Shown piece after piece: positions 37,267 through 46,928 of a DNA stretch of 64,000 nt. The notes below the pieces were generated by a model. It was given only the letters and a program-made list of their open reading frames with translations. It searched no databases and had not been told where the DNA came from. This stretch comes from Acinetobacter sp. WC-141 (GTDB lineage: Bacteria; Pseudomonadota; Gammaproteobacteria; Pseudomonadales; Moraxellaceae). How positions within the stretch are numbered: the first letter of the stretch is position 1; every line of letters starts with the position of its first letter. Where the stretch lies: contig NZ_AMSS01000066.1 of the NCBI RefSeq assembly GCF_000313935.1, positions 61,994 through 125,993 of the forward strand, written 5' to 3'. Both the position numbers and the translations under genes were made by a program.

Positions 37267-38241
37267 TTATAGTCCTTGGAGCTTCAAACGGTTTGCGTGT
37301 TGACGGTAAACCGAAACTGGATCTGAGGCAAAAATAGAGCGTATCCCCAGTACTTGGTTCACTTCATCTAAATGATTCCAGTTGTAATCATCACGAATTG
37401 TTTTACCAAATTTGGCGCTACATCGGGAAACAAGCCCATCATTATCACCAAATGGATCAACCACTAAACTACTGCCAGTAAGGGCAATATCAAATGGGTC
37501 TAATGGATTGGTTAGTGCTTTATTTCCTGAGAAAGAGTACATATAAATGCCTTTCTCTTGATATGTCCCCTCGCCACAAGAAGTGGTTGGTAGACCCATA
37601 GGGAATTGAGCATTAAATTGAGCTGAGCCTTGAGTTGATAAGCTATGAGCAGCTGCTAAAGAGTCATGCGGATAGCTTGTTGGATCTAGGCCTCCTGCCC
37701 AAGTAATAGCTGCTGAAAACCAGTTTACTAACGTTGCCAGTCCAGACAGAGGGGTACCCTCAACGTTCAGGATGACATCTGCCATTGGTGATCCCTTATG
37801 AGGTGCACCAATCGTGGTGAGTGACGCTACTTTTTCTGGCATGACACCTGCTACATAGCGAATTGTCGGGCCCCCATGGCTATGACCGATTAAGTTGACC
37901 TTAGGTTTCCCTGTAATGGCAATAATTTCTTCTACTTGCTGGGCAAGTTGTTCTCCACGCACTTCTGTAGAGTTAAAAGGTGACACTCTTGTAGCCCAGA
38001 CATTTCCTCCATTACGAGCAAGATCCAGAAGGATTTGATACCAGTAATCGAGACCAAGCGTATCTGTTCCAATTCTGTTAAAACCCGCCATACCGTGATT
38101 AAAAACCATTGGGTATTTGGTTTGTGCGTAAGATGAATAGACGAACGAGCTTTTAACTTGTTCAGCATTTGTAGCATGGGCCACTGAAATACTCAGTCCT
38201 GAGAGCATTGCAGTGCAGAAAAACATTAACTTCCTTTTCAT
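37267..38241 (-). CDS. lip: Secreted triacylglycerol lipase
   Basis: This is an extracellular lipase of the Pseudomonas/Burkholderia type (family I). The 324-residue precursor has a signal peptide (cut near AHA, residue 23), the oxyanion region VFNHGMAGF near residue 47, the nucleophile motif GHSHGG near residue 119, and the GDNDGLVSRCSA segment with a catalytic Asp and calcium ligand; the catalytic His lies in the WNHLDEVNQ segment. Two cysteines in the C-terminal half can pair. The foldase gene lies just upstream on the same strand, and secretion through the type II pathway is expected. Confidence 0.93.
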   Translation of the reverse strand: MKRKLMFFCTAMLSGLSISVAHATNAEQVKSSFVYSSYAQTKYPMVFNHGMAGFNRIGTDTLGLDYWYQILLDLARNGGNVWATRVSPFNSTEVRGEQLAQQVEEIIAITGKPKVNLIGHSHGGPTIRYVAGVMPEKVASLTTIGAPHKGSPMADVILNVEGTPLSGLATLVNWFSAAITWAGGLDPTSYPHDSLAAAHSLSTQGSAQFNAQFPMGLPTTSCGEGTYQEKGIYMYSFSGNKALTNPLDPFDIALTGSSLVVDPFGDNDGLVSRCSAKFGKTIRDDYNWNHLDEVNQVLGIRSIFASDPVSVYRQHANRLKLQGL

Positions 38242-38323
38242 TTTTTACTCACTATTTTTATTTTGTATGAAAAGCAGCTTCTTACTGCTAGTGAATGTTT
38301 AGCCTATTCCTAAAAGAAAAGGC

Positions 38324-39355
38324 TTAATAATTAAATGGCAGTTCACCTCCCTGATCATGGACCGTTTCAAAAGTTCGAAGTCTTAGTTGTTCTTGTGATG
38401 AGTTAAATTGTTGTTGGCGTAACTGCTGAATAGCTTGATTTTTGGTGCTATCACTCATATTGCTTTTAATAATTTCATCTCGACTATCGAGGTAACTGGT
38501 GACTCTTTGCTGCCAAGCACTACGCTGGCTATCTAACGTTTCTAATCTTTGAGTCGCCTCGGCTCCAACAAGTGCTGTACGCATTTGTCGAAGTTCTTCT
38601 GCTGAACCATGACGAGCTTTAATTTGTTTGGTCAGCGTATGTAAATCATCAAGTTTAGAGAGTTCTTGTAGATTTTGTTGCCAGTCTTCTGGAAGTTCTT
38701 CAAAACGCTCTTTAAGCTTTTCTGCTTTTTCAATTTCGCTTAAAGAAGAGTCCTCAAGTATTTGCATACGATCAAGCGTATAGTTCTGATAGATATCTTC
38801 AGTAGAGAAAAGTCCTTCAATTTCAGAAGCAGAAAAGAAGCGTTTTCTTATATCTTGAATTGAATTAAAAATCTTTTGAAAATAATTTTTATCTTGTTGT
38901 TTTGCTGAAGGTGGCTGGATTTGGGCAAGCTGTTCACGATATTTTAAATAACGGGTCCATAAGTCCATAATTTGTGAGCGAGCTGGCTCTAAATATTGGC
39001 CCTGAATAAATTTCCCAAAGTGATTTTTGATTTGTTCTAAATCATTTTCCCCATATTGGGTAATAAAATATTCAAAACAGTCGCGGGTTTGACTATTTAC
39101 GACCAAATGTTGAGAACTATCAATTTTTAACTGGCAGTTAACTTCTGTATCTTGCTGACTTTTACTATGATACGCATCTTCGTTTAGCGATGAATGATTT
39201 GTCTGAGGAGCTGATACTAAATTTTGAGCTTTATTTTCATTGATATGAGCTGAGGTATTTTTTGAGTCAGGACTTAGCCAATATACACATGCAATGAGAC
39301 TCAAAATAAAAAATCCGAGCACACACCACAATACCTTCTTCTGCATTCCTTGCAT
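38324..39355 (-). CDS. lifO: Lipase-specific foldase (lipase chaperone)
   Basis: LifO is an inner-membrane-anchored steric chaperone that folds the lipase in the periplasm. The 343-residue product has one N-terminal membrane segment (about 7-27), a variable linker and a long helical chaperone domain rich in Gln, Glu and Leu. The conserved foldase motif appears as DCFEYFITQYGE near residue 92, and the segment LFSTEDIYQNYTLDR near residue 185 is typical. It is upstream of lip, the reverse of Pseudomonas but the order known in Acinetobacter. Confidence 0.9.
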   Translation of the reverse strand: MQGMQKKVLWCVLGFFILSLIACVYWLSPDSKNTSAHINENKAQNLVSAPQTNHSSLNEDAYHSKSQQDTEVNCQLKIDSSQHLVVNSQTRDCFEYFITQYGENDLEQIKNHFGKFIQGQYLEPARSQIMDLWTRYLKYREQLAQIQPPSAKQQDKNYFQKIFNSIQDIRKRFFSASEIEGLFSTEDIYQNYTLDRMQILEDSSLSEIEKAEKLKERFEELPEDWQQNLQELSKLDDLHTLTKQIKARHGSAEELRQMRTALVGAEATQRLETLDSQRSAWQQRVTSYLDSRDEIIKSNMSDSTKNQAIQQLRQQQFNSSQEQLRLRTFETVHDQGGELPFNY

Positions 39356-39508
39356 AAAGATATCTTCCTTAAGTTTTAATTTGTTGTTTTTTTACTCGAT
39401 CATTAATGTGCCATAAAATAAGTGAAAAGGCATCTAAATATTATGAAAATATCTTGCCGAATTTGCTAACATGTCGGCACTTTTTTCTAGCTTTGTGTTC
39501 CAGTAAAA

Positions 39509-40414
39509 ATGACGACAAAAAATCAAAAAATTTCTCGTCGCCATATCAGTGGTGTATTTCTATTAAATAAACCATTAGGCTTAAGTTCAAATGCGGCTTT
39601 GCAAAAAGTGCGTTGGTTATATCGCGCCCAAAAAGCAGGTCATACTGGAGCTTTAGATCCATTGGCGACAGGTTTACTCCCGATTTGTTTGGGAGAAGCT
39701 ACCAAGTTCTCACATTATTTGCTGGACTCAACAAAGCGCTATCAAACCACCGTTCGATTGGGACAAACCACAACAACAGGTGATGTGGAAGGGGAGATTC
39801 TACAAGAACGCTCTGTTCCTGTTCTCAACCAAGAGCTTATTGAACAAACCTTAGAAAAATTTAGAGGTGATATTCAACAAGTTCCGCCGATGTACTCGGC
39901 TTTGAAAAAAGAAGGCAGACCGTTATATGAGCTTGCCCGAAAAGGTATTGAAATTGAGCGTGAAGCACGCCCAGTCACCATTTATGCTTTAGAGTTAATC
40001 GAATTTACCGAAAATAGTATCACTCTAGATGTAACCTGTTCTAAAGGAACATACATCCGTGTATTAGGTGAAGATATTGGTGAAGCACTTGGTTGTGGTG
40101 GGCATTTAACGATGCTAAACCGAACTCAAACAGGACATTTTGAGCTTATTCCGAGTTATACCATTGAATATCTGGAAAGCTTAACAGAAGAGCAAAGAGA
40201 AGCTTTGCTGCTTCCAGTTTATGCTCCAGTTGATCATTTCTTAAAAATTCAGGTGCCTGAAGGGCGTGAAAAATATTTTTGCAACGGTTTAGAAAGCAAT
40301 ATTGAGCATTCTGCAGAAGCAGAAGTTTTGGTTTTTTCGGCTGAGCGCTGTTTAGGCTTAGCTGAGATTACCGATAAAAAACGGTTGGTACCGAAACGTA
40401 TCTTAAATTTGTAG
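39509..40414 (+). CDS. truB: tRNA pseudouridine-55 synthase TruB
   Basis: TruB makes pseudouridine 55 in the T loop of tRNAs. The 301-residue product has the signature [23 protein letters not shown] with the catalytic Asp50, the KRY and [16 protein letters not shown] motifs, and [15 protein letters not shown]. The N-terminus carries a basic extension. It is not beside rbfA or infB here. It is followed after 19 bases by the TSUP gene. Confidence 0.96.
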   Translation: MTTKNQKISRRHISGVFLLNKPLGLSSNAALQKVRWLYRAQKAGHTGALDPLATGLLPICLGEATKFSHYLLDSTKRYQTTVRLGQTTTTGDVEGEILQERSVPVLNQELIEQTLEKFRGDIQQVPPMYSALKKEGRPLYELARKGIEIEREARPVTIYALELIEFTENSITLDVTCSKGTYIRVLGEDIGEALGCGGHLTMLNRTQTGHFELIPSYTIEYLESLTEEQREALLLPVYAPVDHFLKIQVPEGREKYFCNGLESNIEHSAEAEVLVFSAERCLGLAEITDKKRLVPKRILNL

Positions 40415-40433
40415 TAGATGTAGAGTATAGAGC

Positions 40434-41210
40434 ATGGGCATGGAATGGGATGTTATCCTTAGTTTGATCTTTTTTGCGTTTACTGCGGGAGCCATCGATG
40501 CTGCTGTTGGCGGTGGTGGACTCATCCAGATTCCTGGGATCATGAGCACTTTTCCCAACATGTCGACTGCTACGGTAATTGGTACCAATAAAGTCTCATC
40601 TATTTTTGGTACGGCGTCGGCGGCTTATACATTTGCTAAAAAAGTAAAGTTGCAATGGAAACTATTAGCGGTTATTGCTATTTGTGCTTTGATTAGCTCT
40701 TTTGCTGGCGCAGCTTGTTTATCACTTATACCTCAATCTGTATTGCGTCCTTTCGTGTTCGTGATGTTGATTGTGATTGCAGTTTATACGCTAGTTAAAA
40801 AGAACTTCGGACAGGTTCATACTGAGCAAAAAATTACCAATAAGATGCTAATTTTAGCGGCTATTGGTAGTTTAGCGATCGGTTTTTATGACGGTATTTT
40901 TGGGCCGGGTACAGGTAGTTTCTTTATCTTCTTCTTTATTCGTTTTTTACAAGTTGATTTCTTGCATGCTTCAGCGTTGTCAAAAATCGGTAACTTTATG
41001 ACGAACTTAGCCGCGCTGAGTTTCCTCATTCCAACTGGTCACGCTATTTTGCATATTGGTTTAATGATGGCTGTTGCAAACGTGCTTGGTTCTGTTGTTG
41101 GGGTACGTACCGCGCTTAAATACGGTAGTGGTTTTGTCCGTATTATCTTTTTAATTTTAGTGAGTATTCTGATTTGCCGTTTGGGCTATCAAATGTTTGT
41201 TACGGGTTAA
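40434..41210 (+). CDS. TSUP family permease (TauE/SafE, YfcA-like)
   Basis: TSUP proteins export or import sulfite, sulfoacetate and related small anions. The 258-residue product is polytopic with about eight membrane segments. It shows the family motif AGAIDAAVGGGGLIQIPG near residue 15 and the repeat FYDGIFGPGTGSFFIF near residue 147. The substrate cannot be told. A second ATG two codons later is possible, and the ribosome binding site is weak. It may be cotranscribed with truB and ends at a strong terminator. Confidence 0.88.
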   Translation: MGMEWDVILSLIFFAFTAGAIDAAVGGGGLIQIPGIMSTFPNMSTATVIGTNKVSSIFGTASAAYTFAKKVKLQWKLLAVIAICALISSFAGAACLSLIPQSVLRPFVFVMLIVIAVYTLVKKNFGQVHTEQKITNKMLILAAIGSLAIGFYDGIFGPGTGSFFIFFFIRFLQVDFLHASALSKIGNFMTNLAALSFLIPTGHAILHIGLMMAVANVLGSVVGVRTALKYGSGFVRIIFLILVSILICRLGYQMFVTG

Positions 41211-41219
41211 ATAAAATTG

Positions 41220-41258
41220 AAAGTATGAACTGTCCCTAAAATGCAGTTCATACTTTTA
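41220..41258 (+). terminator. Terminator after the TSUP permease gene
   Basis: AAAGTATGAACTG / CAGTTCATACTTT is a 13-pair perfect stem around an 11-base loop, followed by TTTATG. The T tract is short. Confidence 0.75.
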
Positions 41259-41421
41259 TGTATCATTTAAAGCTAGAAGTATAAAAATCATTACAGAAGT
41301 TTACTAGAAATAAAACTGTGTAAAAAATAGTCTCATTTTAAGCTACTTAGACAATATAAATTTCAACGTATGATAATCCTTGAAATAAAAAAGATTTTTT
41401 AGCTAAAAAATGAGGAAGAGA

Positions 41422-41865
41422 ATGAATATTTTCGAAGCATTAAGAGAAAGCCACGAAAATCAACGCAACCTTTCTGAACAACTCGTTCAGACACATGGTT
41501 TAACCGAAGAAAGAAAAGAATTATTTGATGCATTAAAAAATGAACTGTATGCGCATTCTGTTGCTGAAGACCGTTATTTATATATCCCTTTAATGTTTGA
41601 TGATGTCGGTTTAGATATTACAAGACATGCTTTATCTGAGCATCATGAAATGGATGAGTTGGTCGAGCAGCTCGAAAAAACGGATATGAGTAGCCCAAGC
41701 TGGTTAGCAACCGCCAAACAGTTGAGTGAAAAAGTCCATCACCATTTAAAAGAAGAAGAGCATAAGTTTTTCCAACAGGCGGGAAAAATTCTTAAAGATA
41801 GTGAAAAAGAAACGCTCGGTAATAAATATTTAAAGGAATATAAAAAGTATAAAAAACAGCAATAG
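41422..41865 (+). CDS. Hemerythrin HHE-domain protein
   Basis: The 147-residue product is a four-helix hemerythrin-like protein that probably binds a di-iron centre. Candidate ligands are His11 (ESHENQ), HSVAEDRYLY near residue 48, LSEHHEMDEL near residue 75 and VHHHLKEEEHKFF near residue 108, an H..H.E..H..H..E pattern. Oxygen, nitric oxide or iron sensing is possible, but the role is unknown. I start at the ATG at 41422, preceded by GAGGAAGAG; the ATG at 41410 lies upstream of that site. The tail is Lys-rich. Confidence 0.85.
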   Translation: MNIFEALRESHENQRNLSEQLVQTHGLTEERKELFDALKNELYAHSVAEDRYLYIPLMFDDVGLDITRHALSEHHEMDELVEQLEKTDMSSPSWLATAKQLSEKVHHHLKEEEHKFFQQAGKILKDSEKETLGNKYLKEYKKYKKQQ

Positions 41866-41872
41866 TATTTAA

Positions 41873-42736
41873 CTACGCTACTTTTTTAGTACTTCTTAAA
41901 GTAACACCTATAGAGGCGAGCATTACGCAAGCTAAAGCTACCCATTGCAGCATGCTGATTTCTTCGTGAAGTAATAAGAAACCCGTTAATGCTGCTAATG
42001 CTGGTGCTAAACTCGACAAGGTGCCGTAAGTTAATTTAGTGAGTTGTTTGAGCGCCATCAAATCAAGTGCATATGGTATAGCGGTTGCTAAAACCGCAAT
42101 AATTAAAGCTTTACCCCAGTACTCGGTCTCAAGTAATGCAGGAGCATTATGCCAGATCCCGATTGGTAATAAGGTTAGTGCGGATAATCCAATTCCGATA
42201 GTTAACGCATGCATCCCGATATTTTGGGTCACGACTTTTTGACCAAAATAAATATAAAATGCCCAGCAAAGCCCCGCGCCTAGTGCACAGGCAGCGCCCA
42301 CATATGAAAAGTGATGTTGGGTTGGATCTTGCCAAGGAACCATGAGTGCAATACCTAAAATCGCAAGTGCCACCCAAATGTAGTCACTCTTTTGTTTAAT
42401 GGAAAGTAGAGCAAGTCCTAACGGGCCAATAAACTCTAAACCCACTGCAATTCCTTGAGGTAACTTTCCAAGCGACGTATAAAATAAAATATTCATGAGG
42501 CCTAGAGACGCGCAATACATCAATAAATCACGCCATTTTAAATGAGGTAAGCGTGACCAGATTTTCCATGAGCGGAACATGATAGCGACAATAAACGTTG
42601 CAAAGCTCAGCCTTAAAATTGTAACGGTGAGAGGATCTAATGTTGCAATGAGCTGCTTAGCAAATGAAGCACTAATTTGATATGAAACCATCGACAGAAT
42701 CATATATAGCACAGCAATAATGGGAAGATTCTGCAT
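41873..42736 (-). CDS. EamA/DMT family exporter (RhtA-like)
   Basis: The 287-residue product has ten predicted membrane segments built from two EamA repeats, as in amino-acid and metabolite exporters such as RhtA. The motifs GIAVGLEFIGPLGLALLS and LALIGFLLLHE-like end segments match the family. Substrates cannot be predicted. I start at the ATG at 42736; another ATG seven codons upstream has no better ribosome binding site. It is one of two adjacent related copies on the same strand. Confidence 0.84.
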   Translation of the reverse strand: MQNLPIIAVLYMILSMVSYQISASFAKQLIATLDPLTVTILRLSFATFIVAIMFRSWKIWSRLPHLKWRDLLMYCASLGLMNILFYTSLGKLPQGIAVGLEFIGPLGLALLSIKQKSDYIWVALAILGIALMVPWQDPTQHHFSYVGAACALGAGLCWAFYIYFGQKVVTQNIGMHALTIGIGLSALTLLPIGIWHNAPALLETEYWGKALIIAVLATAIPYALDLMALKQLTKLTYGTLSSLAPALAALTGFLLLHEEISMLQWVALACVMLASIGVTLRSTKKVA

Positions 42737-42828
42737 GGAAATACCGTAGAGCCTCATCTAATATTATTTAAAACTAACAATGGTCAATTATAGCGAATGC
42801 CACGTTTTAACTCGCAGTTTTAGCCGAT

Positions 42829-43713
42829 TTAACTTACTGTTTTTTCACGTTCTAGCCGTGCTTTTTGGGTGGTTATGGTACAACCGACCGAAGCTGCAAT
42901 AATTGTTGCGAGTGCCAGCCATTGATTCCATAACAAATATTCACCTAAAAAGATAAAACCAGAAAGTGCGGCAACCGCAGGTTCTAGGCTCATCAATGTC
43001 CCGAAACTTAAAGGTGTTAAATTACGTAGTGCTAGCATTTCTAAAGAGAATGGTAATGCGCTGGCTAAAATTGCTAAACCAATAAAATAAAAAATATAGG
43101 GGAACTCTATCACTTGCCCTATTGAGCCTGAGAAAAAAGTAATGGGTAATAGTATGCATGCGCCCACACTCATTCCTAAACACACGGTGTGGTTCCCTGA
43201 TATACCTGAAGGTTTCTGTCCAGCGATAATATAAAGTGCCCAACATGCACCAGCACTAACTGCAAATAATACTCCGATCCAATCAAGACTATGAGCCTGA
43301 TTGAAAGGAAAAAGTAAAATGAGGCCAACAATCGCTAAACTGACCCAAATGAAGTCATATTTTTGGCGTGCGTGATATAAGGCTACACTTAAGGGTCCAA
43401 TAAATTCAAAAGCAACTGCAATACCAATCGGTAATCGCTCAATTGACAGATAAAAAAGTGCGTTCATTCCTGCAAGAGCAAAGCCATACGCTAAAATAGC
43501 TTTCCAACGGACCTGACTAAAATTAATTCGCCAAATTCTAAAAATAAAGGCAAGAATAATTGCACCTAAGCATAAGCGCATTGCTGAAACGGTAAGGGTA
43601 GGAAAGCTCTGGAACAGAAATTTAGCCAAGGATGCACTACTTTGAACGCTTAACATGGCAAGAATGAGAAAGCCCAAAGCGTGTAGCTGAGTTCTTTGGC
43701 TTGAAATGGACAT
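42829..43713 (-). CDS. EamA/DMT family exporter (RhtA-like), second copy
   Basis: The 294-residue product is a paralogue of the downstream gene: both have the sequence LPxGIAVxxEFIGPL and the same ten-segment layout, with matched segments along the whole length. Tandem duplication is likely, though they have diverged clearly. I start at the ATG at 43713; the open frame extends 23 codons further upstream without a binding site. The pair may have distinct substrates. Confidence 0.84.
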   Translation of the reverse strand: MSISSQRTQLHALGFLILAMLSVQSSASLAKFLFQSFPTLTVSAMRLCLGAIILAFIFRIWRINFSQVRWKAILAYGFALAGMNALFYLSIERLPIGIAVAFEFIGPLSVALYHARQKYDFIWVSLAIVGLILLFPFNQAHSLDWIGVLFAVSAGACWALYIIAGQKPSGISGNHTVCLGMSVGACILLPITFFSGSIGQVIEFPYIFYFIGLAILASALPFSLEMLALRNLTPLSFGTLMSLEPAVAALSGFIFLGEYLLWNQWLALATIIAASVGCTITTQKARLEREKTVS

Positions 43714-43763
43714 TTTATTATTAGATCGATTGGTATACTTTTCACATGATAATGTAAATACCC

Positions 43764-43798
43764 ATAAAAAAGCCACAGACAATGCTGTGGCTTTTAAA
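43764..43798 (-). terminator. Terminator after serA
   Basis: AAAAGCCACAG / CTGTGGCTTTT is an 11-pair stem with a seven-base loop; on the minus strand it ends in a T run, about 15 bases after the serA stop. Confidence 0.88.
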
Positions 43799-43811
43799 TT
43801 TACAGTTCGTA

Positions 43812-45044
43812 TTAGAACAATACGCGCACGCGAATTGTACCTTCAACTTCATGCAACATATCTAAAGCTTCATGAGAAGCAGAAGCGTCAACGTCCATTA
43901 CGAGGTAACCGATGTCACCTTTAGTCATAAGCGATTGACCAGAAATGTTGATACCTTGTTCAGCAAACAAGTTGTTGATTTTAGACAATACGCCCGGTAC
44001 GTTTTTGTGGATGTGCAATAAACGATGTTGGCCAGCAGTCAATGGTAACGCGATTTCTGGGAAGTTCACGGCAGAAAGCGTCATACCCTTGTCAGAGTAA
44101 GCAACAAATTTCTCTGCAACTTCTAAACCGATGTTTGCTTGCGCTTCCATGGTTGAACCACCAACGTGAGGAGTCAAAATCACATTGTCTAAACCACGTA
44201 GTGGAGAAACAAACTCCTCACCATTTGCTTTTGGTTCTTTAGGGAATACGTCAACTGCTGCACCAGCAATATGACCAGACTTGATTGCATCTGCTAAATC
44301 TTCAATAACTACACATGTACCACGTGCAGCATTTAGGAAGATTGCGCCTTCTTTCATTTTTGCAAATTGTGCTTTAGTGAAGAAGTTGCGTGTAGATGGA
44401 ACATCAGGCACATGTAATGTAACGACATCAGCAGTCGCTAAAAGTTCGTCTAATGAACCCACTTGGCGAGCATTACCCATTGGTAATTTAGTCACTGCAT
44501 CATAATAAATAACATGCATACCTAAGCTTTCAGCAAGAACAGAAAGCTGAGAACCGATGGAACCGTAACCTACAATACCTAAAGTTTTCCCACGAGTTTC
44601 GAAAGAACCGACAGCAGACTTATCCCAACCACCACGATGACAAGCCGCCGATTTTTCAGGAACACGGCGAAGAAGAAGAATCGTTTCAGCAAGTACAAGC
44701 TCTGCTACCGAACGCGTATTTGAATACGGTGCGTTAAATACAGGAATACCACGTGCCATTGCTGCTTTAAGATCAACTTGGTTTGTTCCGATACAGAAAC
44801 AGCCTACAGCGATCAATTTATTTGCAGCTTCGAAAACTTCTTCAGTCAATTGGGTACGCGAACGAATACCAATAAAGTGAGCATCTTTAACAGCTTCTTT
44901 TAGCGCTTCGCCTTCAAGAGCAGTTTTGCGATAGTCAATATTGGTGTAACCCGCAGCGTTTAGAGTATCGACTGCGTTTTGGTGAACGCCTTCTAACAAA
45001 AGGAAACGGATTTTATCTTTAGGTAGTGAAAGATGTTGGCTCAT
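43812..45044 (-). CDS. serA: D-3-phosphoglycerate dehydrogenase
   Basis: SerA oxidises 3-phosphoglycerate in the first step of serine synthesis. The 410-residue product, the same size as the E. coli enzyme, has the NAD-binding fold with GYGSIGSQLSVLAESLG, the catalytic Arg in NAARGT, and the His in LTPHVGGST. A C-terminal ACT domain (about 340-410) suggests feedback control by serine. GGAG lies eight bases before the ATG. It is divergent from a D-2-hydroxyglutarate dehydrogenase-like gene. Confidence 0.96.
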   Translation of the reverse strand: MSQHLSLPKDKIRFLLLEGVHQNAVDTLNAAGYTNIDYRKTALEGEALKEAVKDAHFIGIRSRTQLTEEVFEAANKLIAVGCFCIGTNQVDLKAAMARGIPVFNAPYSNTRSVAELVLAETILLLRRVPEKSAACHRGGWDKSAVGSFETRGKTLGIVGYGSIGSQLSVLAESLGMHVIYYDAVTKLPMGNARQVGSLDELLATADVVTLHVPDVPSTRNFFTKAQFAKMKEGAIFLNAARGTCVVIEDLADAIKSGHIAGAAVDVFPKEPKANGEEFVSPLRGLDNVILTPHVGGSTMEAQANIGLEVAEKFVAYSDKGMTLSAVNFPEIALPLTAGQHRLLHIHKNVPGVLSKINNLFAEQGINISGQSLMTKGDIGYLVMDVDASASHEALDMLHEVEGTIRVRVLF

Positions 45045-45424
45045 TACGGCTCCGCTACAAAGGCCAAATTTGGTGGCGGTATAATAACATACTGGGCGGT
45101 GCTATAGATATTTCGTTTGCGCCCTCGTCTTATGGCAATTTTATCTATGGCTAATCACTTCTGTTTATGGCTTGTCGATCTTTTGAAAATATGCTTGTCA
45201 TATAACTTCTGAAAGATTGTTATTTGGCGGCTTTATAAAACGCTATTTATGAACGTTAAACATGTTTTGTAGTGACAGTATCTCTATTCTGAACTTTATC
45301 GCTTGAGCTGTTGCATGTAGAATATAGCTGTTCCTTGAACATTATGGCTTTGCTCAGGTGAAAACCTTGAGAAATATGAGGTCATAGTCCCACCACAGTT
45401 TACTTCTTGCTAGGTCTGCAAACG
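45045..45424. other. Gene-free stretch between serA and the flavoprotein gene
   Basis: This 380-base divergent gap must hold promoters for both genes. I see no strong sigma-70 or sigma-54 boxes, palindromes or open frames that I would call. Base use is less AT-rich than other gaps, with several GC-containing patches. Confidence 0.5.
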
Positions 45425-46834
45425 ATGAATGCTCCAGTCGCTTTAACACCTGAGTTACTTACCCAATTAACAGCAATCGTCGGTGAAAACCGTATTAAAA
45501 CCGATGCTGATAGTCTCGAAAACTGGGGTAAAGATCATACCAAGCATTTTAATCCGAACCCATCGGTCATCGTTTTTCCATCGACTACTGAGCAAGTACA
45601 AGCTGTTGTGAAGCTTGCGAACCAGTTTAATATTGCGATTACACCATCAGGTGGTCGTACTGGTCTCTCTGCTGGTGCTGTAGCAACCAATGGTGAAATT
45701 GTCATTAGCATGGACAAAATGAACCAGATTCTTGAGTTCTTCCCGGCAGACCGTATGGTGCGTGTTCAAGCTGGTGTTGTGACTGAACAATTGCAAAATT
45801 ATGCAGAAGAACAAGGGATGTATTATCCGGTTGACTTCGCGTCAGCGGGTTCTAGCCAGATTGGCGGTAATATCGGAACCAATGCTGGTGGTATTAAAGT
45901 CATTAAATATGGCATGACACGTAACTGGGTACTTGGTTTAACCGTTGTTACTGGTAAAGGTGATATTTTACGTTTAAACAAAGGCATGGTTAAAAATGCA
46001 ACTGGTTATGCATTACAGCATTTGTTTATTGGTGGTGAAGGTACATTAGGTTTGGTGACTGAAGCAGAAATTAAACTTGAGCGTCAACCACAAAACTTAC
46101 AAGTTTTAGTTTTAGGTGTTCCTGATTTTGATGCAGTAATGCCTGTACTACATGCTTTCCAAAAAGATATTGATTTAACTGCGTTTGAGTTCTTTGGTGA
46201 ACTTGCAATGCAAAAAGTTTTAAACAATGGTCATGTACAACGTCCATTTGAAACTGAATGTCCATTCTATGTATTGCTTGAGTTTGAAGCACCGTATGAG
46301 CCGATTATCGATAAAGCGATGGAGATTTTTGAGCATTGTATGGAGCAGGGTTGGGTACTTGATGGCGTAATGAGCCAGAGCCTTGACCAAGTCGAAAGTT
46401 TATGGCGTTTACGCGAAGATATCTCTGAATCAATCGCGCCGTTCACTCCATATAAAAACGATATTTCAGTATTAATTACTCACGTACCTGCATTTATTCG
46501 CGAGATTGATGCCATTGTTCAAGAGAACTATCCTGATTTTGAAATTTGCTGGTTCGGTCATATTGGTGACGGTAACTTGCACTTAAATATTTTAAAACCT
46601 GAAAACTTAACTAAAGATGAGTTCTTTGCGAAATGTCAGGTCGTCAATAAATATGTGTTCGATACCGTTAAAAAATACGACGGTTCAATCTCTGCTGAAC
46701 ATGGTGTAGGCATGACGAAAAAACCATATTTGGAATATTCACGTTCAGCTGAAGAAATTGAATATATGAAGGCATTGAAGTTGACGTTTGACCCGAACGG
46801 GATTATGAACCCAGGCAAATTATTTGATCTGTAA
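45425..46834 (+). CDS. FAD-linked 2-hydroxyacid dehydrogenase, probably D-2-hydroxyglutarate dehydrogenase
   Basis: The 469-residue flavoprotein has an N-terminal FAD-binding type 4 domain (PSGGRTGLSAGAVA near residue 78, and NIGTNAGGIKVIKYG near residue 153) and a C-terminal FAD-oxidase domain with GHIGDGNLHLNI and SAEHGVGMTKK. This is the D2HGDH/GlcD/D-lactate dehydrogenase family. The divergent serA neighbour favours D-2-hydroxyglutarate, because SerA makes that by-product and D2HGDH recycles it in Pseudomonas. I start at the ATG at 45425, with AGG ten bases before it; an upstream TTG lacks support. Confidence 0.82.
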   Translation: MNAPVALTPELLTQLTAIVGENRIKTDADSLENWGKDHTKHFNPNPSVIVFPSTTEQVQAVVKLANQFNIAITPSGGRTGLSAGAVATNGEIVISMDKMNQILEFFPADRMVRVQAGVVTEQLQNYAEEQGMYYPVDFASAGSSQIGGNIGTNAGGIKVIKYGMTRNWVLGLTVVTGKGDILRLNKGMVKNATGYALQHLFIGGEGTLGLVTEAEIKLERQPQNLQVLVLGVPDFDAVMPVLHAFQKDIDLTAFEFFGELAMQKVLNNGHVQRPFETECPFYVLLEFEAPYEPIIDKAMEIFEHCMEQGWVLDGVMSQSLDQVESLWRLREDISESIAPFTPYKNDISVLITHVPAFIREIDAIVQENYPDFEICWFGHIGDGNLHLNILKPENLTKDEFFAKCQVVNKYVFDTVKKYDGSISAEHGVGMTKKPYLEYSRSAEEIEYMKALKLTFDPNGIMNPGKLFDL

Positions 46835-46881
46835 CAGAGCAGCAATCTTTAGAACTACATAGTTTCTACAGAGTAACCAGC

Positions 46882-46918
46882 AAAGGCATAGCATGATAAA
46901 GCTATGCCTTTTGTTTTT
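46882..46918 (+). terminator. Terminator after the flavoprotein gene, touching the next gene start
   Basis: AAAGGCATAGC / GCTATGCCTTT is an 11-pair stem with an eight-base loop and a T-rich tail. It ends only about ten bases before the ATG of the following lipoprotein gene. Confidence 0.85.
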
Positions 46919-46928
46919 GGTGATAAAA

